Source of the DNA: Pricia mediterranea
Lineage (GTDB): Bacteria; Bacteroidota; Bacteroidia; Flavobacteriales; Flavobacteriaceae
NCBI RefSeq assembly: GCF_032248455.1
Contig: NZ_JAVTTP010000001.1
Span: 248,001-312,000 of the forward strand
Reading direction: 5' to 3'
DNA length: 64,000 bases
In this document: piece by piece, positions 42,611-53,300 of the stretch
Layout of the letters: each line of letters opens with the position of its first letter
How positions within the stretch are numbered: the stretch's first letter is position 1
Notes under the pieces: generated by a model
The model's input: the letters and a program-made list of their open reading frames with translations, nothing else
Databases searched by the model: none
Told to the model about the DNA's origin: nothing
Position numbers and translations under genes: made by a program

Positions 42611-43257
42611 AAAGTACCATTGGCATATTGACCGTTTTATTGTCATCCTTTTTTTCACAGGCACAAGAAGAAATGCTTATAGGCCAACTCGCCGACAGAT
42701 TGGTCGTAAGGGAAAATTATGATGAAAATGGCGCTTTTCTTAATAAGCAAACCTTTCAGGCGGGAGGGTTAATAGAAACGGATGGATATTATGAAATTCA
42801 GGTAGAAACCGAATTCTTTGATGAAAATGGGAAATCAACGGATAAATACTCCACCACCTATCGCTGTCGGCCAGAAGCATCGAGCGTTATGGTAATGGCA
42901 TTTCCATTTTCAAATCGAAAATCAAAAGAAACCGAAATAAACACCAGTTCCAAAAATTTCAAGGATTTATACGACATGGACAATTTGAAAGATGTTGAAC
43001 TCGAAATAAGTTTTGATTCGGGATTACTGGATTTTTTCGGCTCAAAAAGTAAGATCAACATTTTTGACAGAAAGCTGAATCCTGAAACAAAGGAAATCCA
43101 AATCAATTCAAAACTCACGGCGAAAGCCTATACGTGGGGTATACGCATTAAGGAACTTGAGTATTCGGTACTTGAAAAAATATCGAAAAAAGGGCTGCTG
43201 TCCTTTCAAAAATTCGAAGAAAACGATGGCAGCTATTTTACGATAATCTATAAATAA
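42607..43257 (+). CDS. secreted protein of unknown function
   Basis: A 216-residue protein with a signal peptide (STIGILTVLLSSFFSQAQ). The remainder is rich in beta strands and charged residues and shows no motif known to me. The gene overlaps the PRPP synthetase by four bases, so the two are likely co-translated even though one works in the cytosol and the other outside. It could bind an outer-membrane or periplasmic partner. Confidence 0.55.
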   Translation: MKSTIGILTVLLSSFFSQAQEEMLIGQLADRLVVRENYDENGAFLNKQTFQAGGLIETDGYYEIQVETEFFDENGKSTDKYSTTYRCRPEASSVMVMAFPFSNRKSKETEINTSSKNFKDLYDMDNLKDVELEISFDSGLLDFFGSKSKINIFDRKLNPETKEIQINSKLTAKAYTWGIRIKELEYSVLEKISKKGLLSFQKFEENDGSYFTIIYK

Positions 43258-43268
43258 AAACAAAGAAA

Positions 43269-43562
43269 ATGAAGAGTTACGATACACTTTCAGAGGCGAT
43301 AAACGCACTTCAAAATAGAGGGTATACCTATGATTTCAACCTCAACCCCCACTGTTTGGAATGTGCCGCCCTAAAATTGGAAATAAATCCCGAAGATTTT
43401 GAGGTGGATGAAATGCACCGCTTTGAAGGAATGAGCAGTACCGATGACAACAGCATCCTGTATGCAATTTCATCCAAAGACGGAATCAAGGGCACTCTAG
43501 TCGATGCCTATGGGGTATATGCACAGAACATCTCCGAAGAAATGCGAAAAAAACTACGATAA
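43269..43562 (+). CDS. small conserved Bacteroidota protein (often labelled phosphoribosylpyrophosphate synthetase)
   Basis: A 97-residue protein beginning MKSYDTLSEAINALQNRGY, with a Cys-Leu-Glu-Cys segment near residue 29 (HCLECAALKL) and a compact C-terminal half. Homologues in Bacteroidota of about this length are sometimes named phosphoribosylpyrophosphate synthetase, but nothing in the sequence shows the PRPP loop or kinase fold. A small regulatory or metal-binding role is possible. It lies 11 bases after the secreted protein and 16 before the P-type ATPase. Confidence 0.65.
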   Translation: MKSYDTLSEAINALQNRGYTYDFNLNPHCLECAALKLEINPEDFEVDEMHRFEGMSSTDDNSILYAISSKDGIKGTLVDAYGVYAQNISEEMRKKLR

Positions 43563-43578
43563 CACTTAAATAAAGAAC

Positions 43579-45735
43579 ATGGAAAATCACGAGCATCACA
43601 AGCACAATCATAGCAAAAGAAGTAAGGATTCCGCAAAGGAAAAGGCAGTAGATAAAAAGACCGAATTGAAAGATTCACTGGCCGAAAAAACCGAGCATGG
43701 CCATACCAAAGCCATGGATAAGGAACACAAAATGAGCCATGACGACCATTCAGGCCATAATCCGAAACATGGGCAGATGGGTCATGACCACCATAAGATG
43801 ATGATCGCTGACTTTAGAAAACGTTTTTGGGTAACCTTGGTACTTACCATACCTATTCTATTTCTGTCGCCGATGATCCAGGAATTTTTCGGCTATGAAT
43901 TTTTGCTGCCGGGCAATCCGTACATTCTATTTGCGCTATCGTCCATAGTGTATTTCTATGGTGGCTGGCCATTTTTAAAGGGGTTCTGGTCTGAGGTAAA
44001 AAAAGGTGCCCCGGGAATGATGACCCTGATTGCCATGGCTATAAGTGTGGCCTATTTTTACAGTTCGGCTACCGTTTTTGGTCTTGAAGGTGTTGATTTC
44101 TTTTGGGAACTGGCTACCCTTATAGCTATTATGCTCGTAGGCCATTGGATAGAGATGAAGAGTGTTCTGGGAGCTTCTAAAGCCTTACAGCTATTGGTTA
44201 GTATGATGCCCGCCGAAGCACACCTCGTAAAAGGCGATACGATAGAGGACATAGCACTGGAAGATTTATTGAAAGGTGATCTGATCCTGATAAAACCAGG
44301 AGAGAAAGTTCCTGCGGACGGTATTATCGTAGAAGGTTCCAGTTATTTGAACGAATCGATGCTTACAGGAGAATCCAAACCTGTAAAAAAAGAACTGAAC
44401 GACAAAGTGATAGGTGGTTCGGTAAACGGGAACAGTAGTTTAAAGGTCAAGGTGGAACATACCGGTAAGGATAGTTATCTAAATAAAGTGATAACCATGG
44501 TCGAGGAAGCCCAAAAAACAAAATCCAAAATGCAAAACCTTTCAGATAGGGCTGCCAAATGGCTTACCTATATTGCATTGGCGATTGGTTTTGGCACATT
44601 GGCTGTTTGGCTAGTATTGGGCTTCCCCTTTGTATATGCCTTGGAACGGATGGTTACGGTTATGGTCATTGCCTGTCCTCACGCACTGGGTCTTGCCATT
44701 CCATTGGTGGTAGCCATTTCCACAGCAGTTTCTGCACAGAACGGATTATTGATCCGCAACAGGACGGCATTTGAAGAATCCCGAAAAATATCCGCTCTGC
44801 TTTTTGACAAGACCGGAACGCTGACCAAAGGAGATTTTGGCGTTACCCGTATAGAATCGGTAGATAATAACTATTCCTCTGACGAAGTCCTACGGCTTGC
44901 CAGTGCCCTAGAACAAAGTTCCGAACACCCCATTGCAGTTGGCATTATCAAAAAAGTCAAAGAGGATAAGATAACAATCCCTAAACCTGAAAATTTTAAT
45001 TCCATTACCGGAAAAGGTGTTGAAGCGACTGTAGAGGGCAAAAAGATAAAAGTGGTAAGCCCCGGTTATTTACGGGATGAAAAAATAACCATTCCAGAAG
45101 ATGCTTACAGCGATGCTGCGGAAACGGTGGTTTTTGTCCTTATCGATGGAAAATTGGTGGGATATATCGCCCTTGCCGATGAGATCAGACCGGAATCCGC
45201 CGAAGCGATTAGAGTATTCAAAAAGAACAATATAAAAGTACTCATGGCAACAGGAGACAATGAAAAGACCGCAAAGGCAGTAAGTGAAAAACTGGGGCTT
45301 GACGGTTATTATGCCGAAGTTTTGCCCCACCAAAAAGTTGAAATCGTAGAGCAATTACAAAACAAAGAAGAATTTGTTGCCATGACCGGCGATGGGGTAA
45401 ACGATGCACCTGCACTGGCAAAGGCCGATGTGGGAATCGCAGTTGGCTCGGGCACCGATGTTGCCGCAGAGACCGCCGATATTATTCTGGTCAACAGTAA
45501 TCCGCAGGACATAGCCAACCTGATTTTATTCGGCAAGGCCACTTACAACAAAATGATCCAAAACCTGATTTGGGCAACCGGTTATAATGTTGTGGCTATT
45601 CCCTTAGCAGCTGGAGTCTTGTATTCTTCAGGATTTGTCCTAGGTCCGGCGGTCGGTGCTGTTTTTATGAGCCTGTCTACTATCATTGTGGCCATCAACG
45701 CTCAATTACTAAAGAGGAAAATTGCGAAGAAATAA
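43579..45735 (+). CDS. copB: copper-translocating P-type ATPase (CPH type)
   Basis: A 718-residue P1B ATPase with a His-rich N-terminus (ENHEHHKHNHSKR; SHDDHSGHNPKHGQMGHDHHKM) instead of an HMA domain. The transport motif is CPH (366-368, ACPHALGLAIP), DKTGT has Asp410, and TGES and GDGVNDAPALA are present. The CPH type belongs to P1B-3 pumps such as CopB, which export Cu(II)/Cu(I) or Ag. It complements the CPC type pump at 1352-3610. The gene ends one base before the MFS gene. Confidence 0.92.
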   Translation: MENHEHHKHNHSKRSKDSAKEKAVDKKTELKDSLAEKTEHGHTKAMDKEHKMSHDDHSGHNPKHGQMGHDHHKMMIADFRKRFWVTLVLTIPILFLSPMIQEFFGYEFLLPGNPYILFALSSIVYFYGGWPFLKGFWSEVKKGAPGMMTLIAMAISVAYFYSSATVFGLEGVDFFWELATLIAIMLVGHWIEMKSVLGASKALQLLVSMMPAEAHLVKGDTIEDIALEDLLKGDLILIKPGEKVPADGIIVEGSSYLNESMLTGESKPVKKELNDKVIGGSVNGNSSLKVKVEHTGKDSYLNKVITMVEEAQKTKSKMQNLSDRAAKWLTYIALAIGFGTLAVWLVLGFPFVYALERMVTVMVIACPHALGLAIPLVVAISTAVSAQNGLLIRNRTAFEESRKISALLFDKTGTLTKGDFGVTRIESVDNNYSSDEVLRLASALEQSSEHPIAVGIIKKVKEDKITIPKPENFNSITGKGVEATVEGKKIKVVSPGYLRDEKITIPEDAYSDAAETVVFVLIDGKLVGYIALADEIRPESAEAIRVFKKNNIKVLMATGDNEKTAKAVSEKLGLDGYYAEVLPHQKVEIVEQLQNKEEFVAMTGDGVNDAPALAKADVGIAVGSGTDVAAETADIILVNSNPQDIANLILFGKATYNKMIQNLIWATGYNVVAIPLAAGVLYSSGFVLGPAVGAVFMSLSTIIVAINAQLLKRKIAKK

Positions 45736-46950
45736 ATGGACAAGCCACAAAAACTTGGCAGGATATTTTTGATTCTGCTAAGTTTATTTGTCGTTATGCT
45801 AGGGTACGGGATACTGCTGCCCATACTCCCCTACTATACCGAAATACTGGCATTAAAGGATAATTTAGATGCCGACCGGATTAACTTCCATATCGGCATG
45901 TTGACCAGCATTTATCCGTTATTCCAACTCATATTCGTAATTGTATGGGGCAGACTTTCGGATAAGTATGGTCGTAAGCCCATAATTCTAGTGGGCCTTA
46001 TCGGATTTATAGCAATGAACTTGCTGACCGGACTGGCCACTTCGCTTGCCATGCTCTATGCCGCCCGTATCTTAGGGGGAATATTCACTTCATCTGTCAT
46101 CCCTGTAAGCAATGCCTATCTAAGTGATATAACCTCGCAAAAACGAAGAACCAAAATAATGGCATGGTCAGGTGTTGCAATTAGTTCTGGTGTTATTTTC
46201 GGCCCTGTTTTGGGCGGCCTCTTATCCCAGACCAATATACATTGGGAACTTTCTTTTTGGGTATTTCATTTTAACCGATTTTCGGTTCCATTTCTCTTTG
46301 CAGCCGTATTAGGTTTTATCGTGTTGCTCGTAATTGTAAAATGGTTGAAGAATACAGCCGTTGCGACCAAGATCAGAGAAAAATCGACAAAATTCAGTTT
46401 CTCCTTTAGTCATTATTTTATGGTACTATTAGCACTGTCTTTTGTCATGCAATTTGTTGTGACCCTCTTTGAAACCGTATTTTCAATTTATGGCAAGGAT
46501 GAATTAGCGTTCAATAGTAATCAAGTCGGTATTGGCTTTATGCTTTGCGGTTCTGTGATGGCAGTCTTACAGCCTGTTTTTGCTACTTATGGGGAAAAGA
46601 TAATGACCTCGAAACAGCAAATCACGTTAGGCTTATTGATAACAGGGGTATCGCTCGTAGTATTCCCCTTTTTACAAAATGAGCTATCTGTATATGGCAT
46701 GATAATACTATTTGCCAGTGGCGGTGCCATGGTAACCCCAAACCTGCTTTCGGCGGTCTCTATGTTATCCAAGGAAGATACGGGAAGTAATATTTCCATT
46801 CAAAGCTCCACGAACAGTATCGGACAGATTTTGGGACCTGTGTTGGGAACATGGTTGTTGGCAGGTGGCTTTTATTATCCCTTTATAATTGCAGGATTAG
46901 TCGTTTTGGTTGCAATAGGATTGGTTTATTATCTACAACCAAAAAATTAG
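45736..46950 (+). CDS. MFS transporter
   Basis: A 404-residue major facilitator protein with 12 expected helices and motif A (GRLSDKYGRKPIIL) after helix 2. It resembles drug or metal-related exporters of the TetA/DHA1 type; substrate is unknown. It begins directly after the CPH ATPase, so it may export a ligand connected to metal stress. It is the last gene of the plus-strand array before a gap. Confidence 0.87.
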   Translation: MDKPQKLGRIFLILLSLFVVMLGYGILLPILPYYTEILALKDNLDADRINFHIGMLTSIYPLFQLIFVIVWGRLSDKYGRKPIILVGLIGFIAMNLLTGLATSLAMLYAARILGGIFTSSVIPVSNAYLSDITSQKRRTKIMAWSGVAISSGVIFGPVLGGLLSQTNIHWELSFWVFHFNRFSVPFLFAAVLGFIVLLVIVKWLKNTAVATKIREKSTKFSFSFSHYFMVLLALSFVMQFVVTLFETVFSIYGKDELAFNSNQVGIGFMLCGSVMAVLQPVFATYGEKIMTSKQQITLGLLITGVSLVVFPFLQNELSVYGMIILFASGGAMVTPNLLSAVSMLSKEDTGSNISIQSSTNSIGQILGPVLGTWLLAGGFYYPFIIAGLVVLVAIGLVYYLQPKN

Positions 46951-47397
46951 GGATTCTTATTATTGTGATAAAAAAGTAACTTTATTTTATATGGGATATG
47001 AAAAAGGAATAATATGTTTATTGGTCTTGTAAAGTTAAGTTGTTTACTAGATTAATATTTTAAAATCGAACAAATAACGAACTAATTTAAAAGATTAAAT
47101 TTTTAAAATATTTAAAATCAATTATTTATCATCGTTAAGATGATACACAGAACGTGTACCATTCGATGAAGGAGTAAACGACACCCACAAGCTGGTTTGC
47201 CTTCCCGATTTTTTTCACTTTTTCTATCTGCCCAGCTATAAATCAGCCGTTGGGGGAACGGTTTCCTAACACCGGTTCGCCTCCAATTTTCCATCTTTTC
47301 CCCCGTTCCCATAATCTTCACGGCAATAAAAAAGCCCGAAGTCTCATCTCGAGACTCCGGGCTTTTGGTCAGCTGGTCAATTTGCCAGATCGATACA
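46951..47397. other. intergenic region between converging genes
   Basis: 447 bases without a credible gene lie between two genes that end towards each other. The left half is very A/T-rich with no clear terminator for the MFS gene. GGGAACGG (47254-47261) and CCGTTCCC (47303-47310) form a stem with a 41-base loop and are followed by ATAAT, which resembles the CCCTTCCCATAA end of the repeats at 13.6 and 14.4 kb. The terminator of the giant gene is at its right end. No tRNA or att-like direct repeat was seen. Confidence 0.6.
47330..47366 (-). terminator. rho-independent terminator of the giant gene
   Basis: Read on the minus strand, AAAAGCCCGGAGTCTCG is followed by a short loop and the near-complementary GAGACTTCGGGCTTTT, then a T-run. 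One G-T pair interrupts an otherwise perfect long stem. It lies 32 bases past the stop codon of the giant surface-protein gene. Confidence 0.85.
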
Positions 47398-50300
47398 TCA
47401 ACGCCGTACCAGCAATTTCTCATCGAAGACGTTGCCATCGCTGGCCACCATTCTCAAGAGATAAACGCCGTTTTCAAGGTTAGAGACCTGCAGCAGATAG
47501 GCACCGGGACTAGTTTTTAGTTCCAAGCCTTCGTAGCTCCGGAGCAGACGTCCCGAAACATCGTAAACGTACAGCTTCGTAATATCCGCTTCTGGATTCG
47601 ACATCGTAATCTGTGTCTCGTACTTCGCGGAGTTCGGGAACATGCTTACCTCGTTCGGAACCGGCGCGTTGAAATCTTCAGGAACCGTTTTGTTGGCGTT
47701 ACCCGAATTGTCGGTCACCTCGTTCAGATCAAAAGTTTGCTGTGGTCCATCGCAGTTCGTCGATGTACCGCCCAATGCGGTCGGAATATCGTCGGTCTGG
47801 GTGATAAAGAGCTTGTCTAACGCGGCACCGGATTCCCTATGGCCGATTTCGATCTGGTTCACGCCATCGATGAATTCGAAGCTACGTGGCTGGCTCAATT
47901 GCTCGTTCAGATGGATCCTATGCCATGCAAATGCATTGCTGGCGGGAATACTGTTCCATCTCACCCACGGACCACCGTTCACCCGTACCCAGAAACTGTC
48001 TTCGGTACCACTGGGAGTTCTCACGCGACCGAATATCTTGTAGGTACCCGCGGATACCGAAAAGTTAAAGGTCACGATGGCGTTTCCGATTGCGGAGCTG
48101 GAAGAATTAAAGCCTGAGGGAGGCATGACATATTGCCCGCCCGAGCTACTTCCATCATCTATGGTATTCCATCCTGGACCGACATCGGCACATTCCGCTT
48201 CCAACCATACCGATTCAAAATCACCGGTGGTGGCCGTTACCGTTACCTCATCGAACGCGGTTGCACCTTCGTCGTCGGTTACGGTCAGTCGGAAGGTATA
48301 GTCACCCTCGACCAGCACCTCTGCGGTCAGTTCATAGGTATTGGCGTTGGTCATCAAGGCCGTATCGGGCCCATCAACTTGGGTCCATTGATAGGAGATT
48401 GTGCCCCCATCGGGATCGCTTCCGCTACCGGACAAAACAAAACCATTTGTCGGTAAGATCACCTCGACATCGGCGCCCGCATCTACCACGGGGTCGAGCT
48501 GCATCGATCCGACGCCCAATATCTCTATGGCGGATACCTTGGGCTGATCTACGCCATCGCTACCGGCGGCATCGAAGTCCAAGTTTAGCACTCCGTCGCT
48601 AACCGTAACGTTGAAGGTTTTGATTGCAACACTTTCCGAACCTACATCGGCATTGATATCGTAATCGTCCAGAATGGTATTGCCTTCCAAAGACACATCG
48701 AAGATTCGTTGTCCAGTTCCACCGGAGCCTCCTCCCGTAGCGCCCCAATAGATTTCGGCAAAGTGGAGCACCACCTGATAGTTGCCGTTATCGACGGGAA
48801 CGTTGTAGGCGAAGGTAGGTGGCGACGCACTTCGTTCGGTCTGGTATAGGTCGGGTACGTTCGCATTCGCATTTTCGTACGATTTACCGCTGGCGAAATT
48901 AGTGTCTGCCACAAAGGTTTCCCCGTTGTAGGATGCCTGAGGTCCACCGGCGTTGATTCGCAGGGCGAAATCATTGACAACCGGCTCTTCGACCATTATG
49001 GTCAAGGTTGTCTCGTCCGTAGCACCTTCTGCATCCGCTACGGTCAGACTGACATCGTAATTGCCAGGGGTAGCGAAGGTGTGCTGCGGGTTTTGATCCG
49101 TCGATGTATTACCGTCCTTGAAATCCCACATATAGGATACGATGTCCATGTCATCGTCGGAGCCGTTGGAGCTGAAATCTACCTCTAAGGGCGCTTCTCC
49201 AGTTAACGGATTCGCACTGGCCACAGCCGTCGGTACGGCATTGATAACACCCTCGCTAACGATTTCGATAGCGGAAAGCTTCGGTTCGTTCTTACCGTCG
49301 CTACCGGCAGCGTCAAAGGCCAAATTCAACGTACCATCTTGGATTACTACGTCAAAGGTCTTCGTAACTACGGTTTCCGTACCTACGTCGGCAATGATAT
49401 CGTAATCATCGAGTATCGTATTGCTCTCCATTACAACGTCGAATATACGTTTTCCGACACCCCCGGAAGATCCACCGTTGGCACCCCAGAATAGCTCCGC
49501 AAAATGCAAGGTGACTTTATAATTGCCATTGCTCAATGGAATTTCATAGTCAAAATTCGGTGGCAAGGCACTACGCTCCGTTTGATAGAGTTCCGGCAGG
49601 GCCGCACTGGTATTGACATAGGATTTTCCGCCGACAAAATGCTGATCGGCCTCGAAGGTTTCTCCATTGTGTACTACTTCTGGTCCGCCCGCGTTGATGC
49701 GAAGGGCGAAATCCGGCGTCACGGGTTCCTCGGCTATGATCTGCTGTGTTGTGACATCGGTAAGGCCTTCCGCATCGGTGACCGTTAGGGTAACGTCGTA
49801 GGTGCCGGCCATGGTAAAGGTATGGCTTGGTGACATTTCGATCGAAACGTTTCCATCATCAAAATCCCACGAATAGGACACGATGGCGTTATCATCGCTG
49901 GAACTGCTCGAATCAAAAGCGACCAAGAGCGGAGCTTGCCCGTTCATCGGAGTAGCGCTAAACGAAGCTATCGGGCCTTGATTGGGTTCATCGACCGTAA
50001 TCGTAACCGTGTCCGTATCGGTCTCACCTTCGGCATCAGCGACCGTCAACGTTACTTCAAACGTGCCAGACGTGGTAAAGGTATGACTGACTTCAGCACC
50101 TGAAACCATGGGCGTACCATCGGCAAAATCCCAGTCATAAGAAACGATACCCGTGTCATCGTCCGAACCGGAACTGTCGAAAACTACTTCCAGTGGCGCA
50201 ATTCCATTCAACGGATTTGCCCCAATCAAAGCTGTTGGAGCTTGATTTTGGGCTATCGCTTCGGTAACGCTTACGTTATCATAAACTGCATTGGTCAGCG

Positions 50301-53300
50301 TTCCGTCGTTATGCGAGGTAGTCGCCAAGCCCACAAAAATGGTTTCGTTCATAGCGACACTGGTCGACCCGACCTCGGTCCAGTTTCCATTGGTCTCGGA
50401 AACATATCCCGTAAAGGTATTGCCGGAGCGAACCATTCGTACATAATGAGGGAATCCGCCGGGCACCAAGGCAGGTGCCGTAAAATTGGCTCCGCCCATG
50501 GTTGCGCCCTTGGTCGGTCTGTGCTGGAAACTGTATCCAGGGGCACCAAGACTCTGTGGGTTAGGCGCAATGATCATCATCGTGGAAGCGGAATTGGCAT
50601 CCATATCGTTACGCATCATAACGCCGGCCTTAGCCCAGACACTGGTGGGATCCAAGCTGAGGACCTGGGCAATAATCTCCCCATCGCCCTCCAGCTCTTG
50701 GTAGACAAAGTGGAATTCATCGGCATTGTTCCAAATATCGGCACCGGAGGCGCTGACCTCGAATCGGCCCGCTTCGTAACACGTATCCCCGTTGGCCGCT
50801 ACCGCTCCGATATCGGAGTTCGTCCATTCCTGGGGCAATTCACATTCCGCCACAGGGTCTTCGATGCCGATTACCGCGATTGCGGACAATTTTGGTTGAT
50901 CAACACCATCGCTGCTCGTCGCGTCGAACTCCAGATTCAAGATTCCGTCCGAAACGATCACTTCAAAGGTCTTCTGCACTGCGGTCTGCGGCCCCACATC
51001 GGCGTTGATATCATAGTCATCGAGCACGGTCGCATCTTCAATCGTTACGTCAAAAATCCGCTTACCGGTACCTCCCGAACTACCCCCGGTGGCTCCCCAG
51101 TAGATTTCCGCGAAATGCAGGGTAATTTGGTAAGTGCCGTTCTCCACCGGAATGTTGTACGCGAAAGCTTTTGGTACCGAACTGCGCTCGGTCTGGTACA
51201 ATACTGGTACCTGGGCACTGGTATTCGCATATACCTTGCCGCCGACGAAATTCTGGTCGGCCATATAGTTCTGTCCCTCATGGACCACATCGGGTCCGCC
51301 TGCATTGATGCGCAGGGCAAAACCGCCGGTCGCTGGCTCTTCGGCCACCACTTGAAGGGTCGTGGAATCGGTCAAGTCACCTTCATCGGTCACCGTAAGC
51401 GACACATCATAGGTACCAGCCATCGCGTAGGTATGGTTCGGCGATTCCTCTGACGACGTATTCCCATCCCCAAAGTTCCACTGATAGCTGACCGTACCCT
51501 CCGAATCGCTAGAACCGCTACCGTCAAAACCGAACTGTAATGGATTTCCGCTGTTCGGCGATGCACTTGCCACGGCGGTCGGCGCCGTATTGGGCGGTGT
51601 GGAAACCGTAATAGTCGTCGTTTCCACGTCAAAGAGTCCCTCATCATCGGTTACCTTGAGACTTACGGTGTATATTCCGGCTGAAGTGAACGTATAATCG
51701 GTATCTGCATCCATAGAAGTGCCTGAACCATCACCAAAATCCCATTCATAAACTAGGGTACCGGGATTTTCATCGGTAGAACCGCTGCCGGTAAAGGTGA
51801 CGAACAAGGCGGCGGGACCTTCGTTGATGCTGGTGACGATAAGGGCAGTCGGGGCTTGGTTCTCAGGAGTTACCGAGATGAACACATTGGCGGAGGCCGA
51901 TAGTCCGGTTTCGTCTTCAATGGTATAGGTAAAGCTATCGGAACCTACGTAGCCCGTATCCGGAGTGTAGAGAACGGATAGTCCGTCCGTCTGCAGCTCA
52001 GCGGTCCCATTGAGGGGCGTGTCGACCGTTGTAATCAGGATGTTCTGTCCGTTCGGTTCGGAATCATTGGCCAACAGTTGATCGAGGAGTATGGCCACGT
52101 TCTGTGTAGTGGTCACCTCGTCATCGACCGCGATGGGTGCCTCGTTGATATTGATGGTCAAAGTTGTGGAGGCCATTAGTCCGTTAGGATCAACGGCATC
52201 GAAGTCCACTTCCACACTTCCGGTAGTACCGACCGGCGGGGTTCCCGAAAGCGTTCCGTTCGTCGGATCGAAGTTCAACCAGTTCGGAAGTGCTCCGTTT
52301 GCGACCGTGGCCGTGATGGACAGACTATTACCAGGATATCCTTTATCGAAATATTGTGCAATATCCAATTCAAGGGCTTCCTCTACGTTAGCAAGATAGG
52401 CATCGGCCGGTTGAGCGGTCGGTACGCCTTCGGGACGGATATTGATAAAATAGAACGTATTGTCGTTCCAATCACAATTGGCCGAGCCGGCACCACAACC
52501 TCCCTGAACAAAATCCTGTAGAACAATATACTCGTTCGGTATGATATTGCCGTTGTGATCAATGACCTTATAGATGCGAAGACCCAGAAGATCCGGCCGA
52601 TTTCCATTAATATTGTTTCCCCCGCTGCTCAAATAGTTGGCTACCGCAATACGGAAAGGACCGTTAATCGAACTCGTGGTATCAAAATTGATTTCCGCAC
52701 CCTTTTTGGGTAGCAAGGTTTGGTAATACCCGGAATCGTGGGAGAAGCTCATTCCCCCGACGATGTTCGTTCCATCTACCGCGACGAATTTGGCCCCGTT
52801 AGATCCGGGTCCACCGTGCAGAGCGGATAGTTGAATCCCGATTACCGGTTTGGACGGGTCGGCCTGGACAAAATTATCCGATAAGATCAAATCTCCTTCA
52901 TACCCCGCGTCTATATTGTCAGGGTTTGGATAGTTTGAACTTGGTCGGTAGGAAATGTTGTTCGGGGGCGTAATCGTGCCCTCGTCGTTCACAATGCTCA
53001 ACATACTGGATTGGAATCCAAAGGCATCGAACACCTCTTGGGCATTGATTTCATCACCGCCCTCCGGTTGTGGGGAATAGGCGCCGTGAAGCACCGCGGT
53101 ATTCGCCAGAGCATTGTCGGCATTCGAAACAATTTGAATATCCTCTACAAATATTCCATTATTGCCGTTGCCGGTGGTACCGATAAAGGTAATATCAAGA
53201 TCGGCAAAGCTTCCTGCGGCTATCGTGATAGGTAAGGTGGCCGCAGACCCTGTCGCATCCATCACCTCATAGGTATAGTCGTTGGCGTCGGAAACGATGG

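Noticed and set aside
43269-43562. Calling the 97-residue protein a PRPP synthetase
   Set aside because: No PRPP loop, too short and a true PRPP synthetase lies 700 bases upstream; only the usual database label was noted.
50242-51453. 403-codon plus-strand open frame opposite the giant gene
   Set aside because: It lies wholly antisense to a clear malectin/PKD coding region, has no recognisable domain, and many similar long antisense frames occur along this gene because of its base composition.
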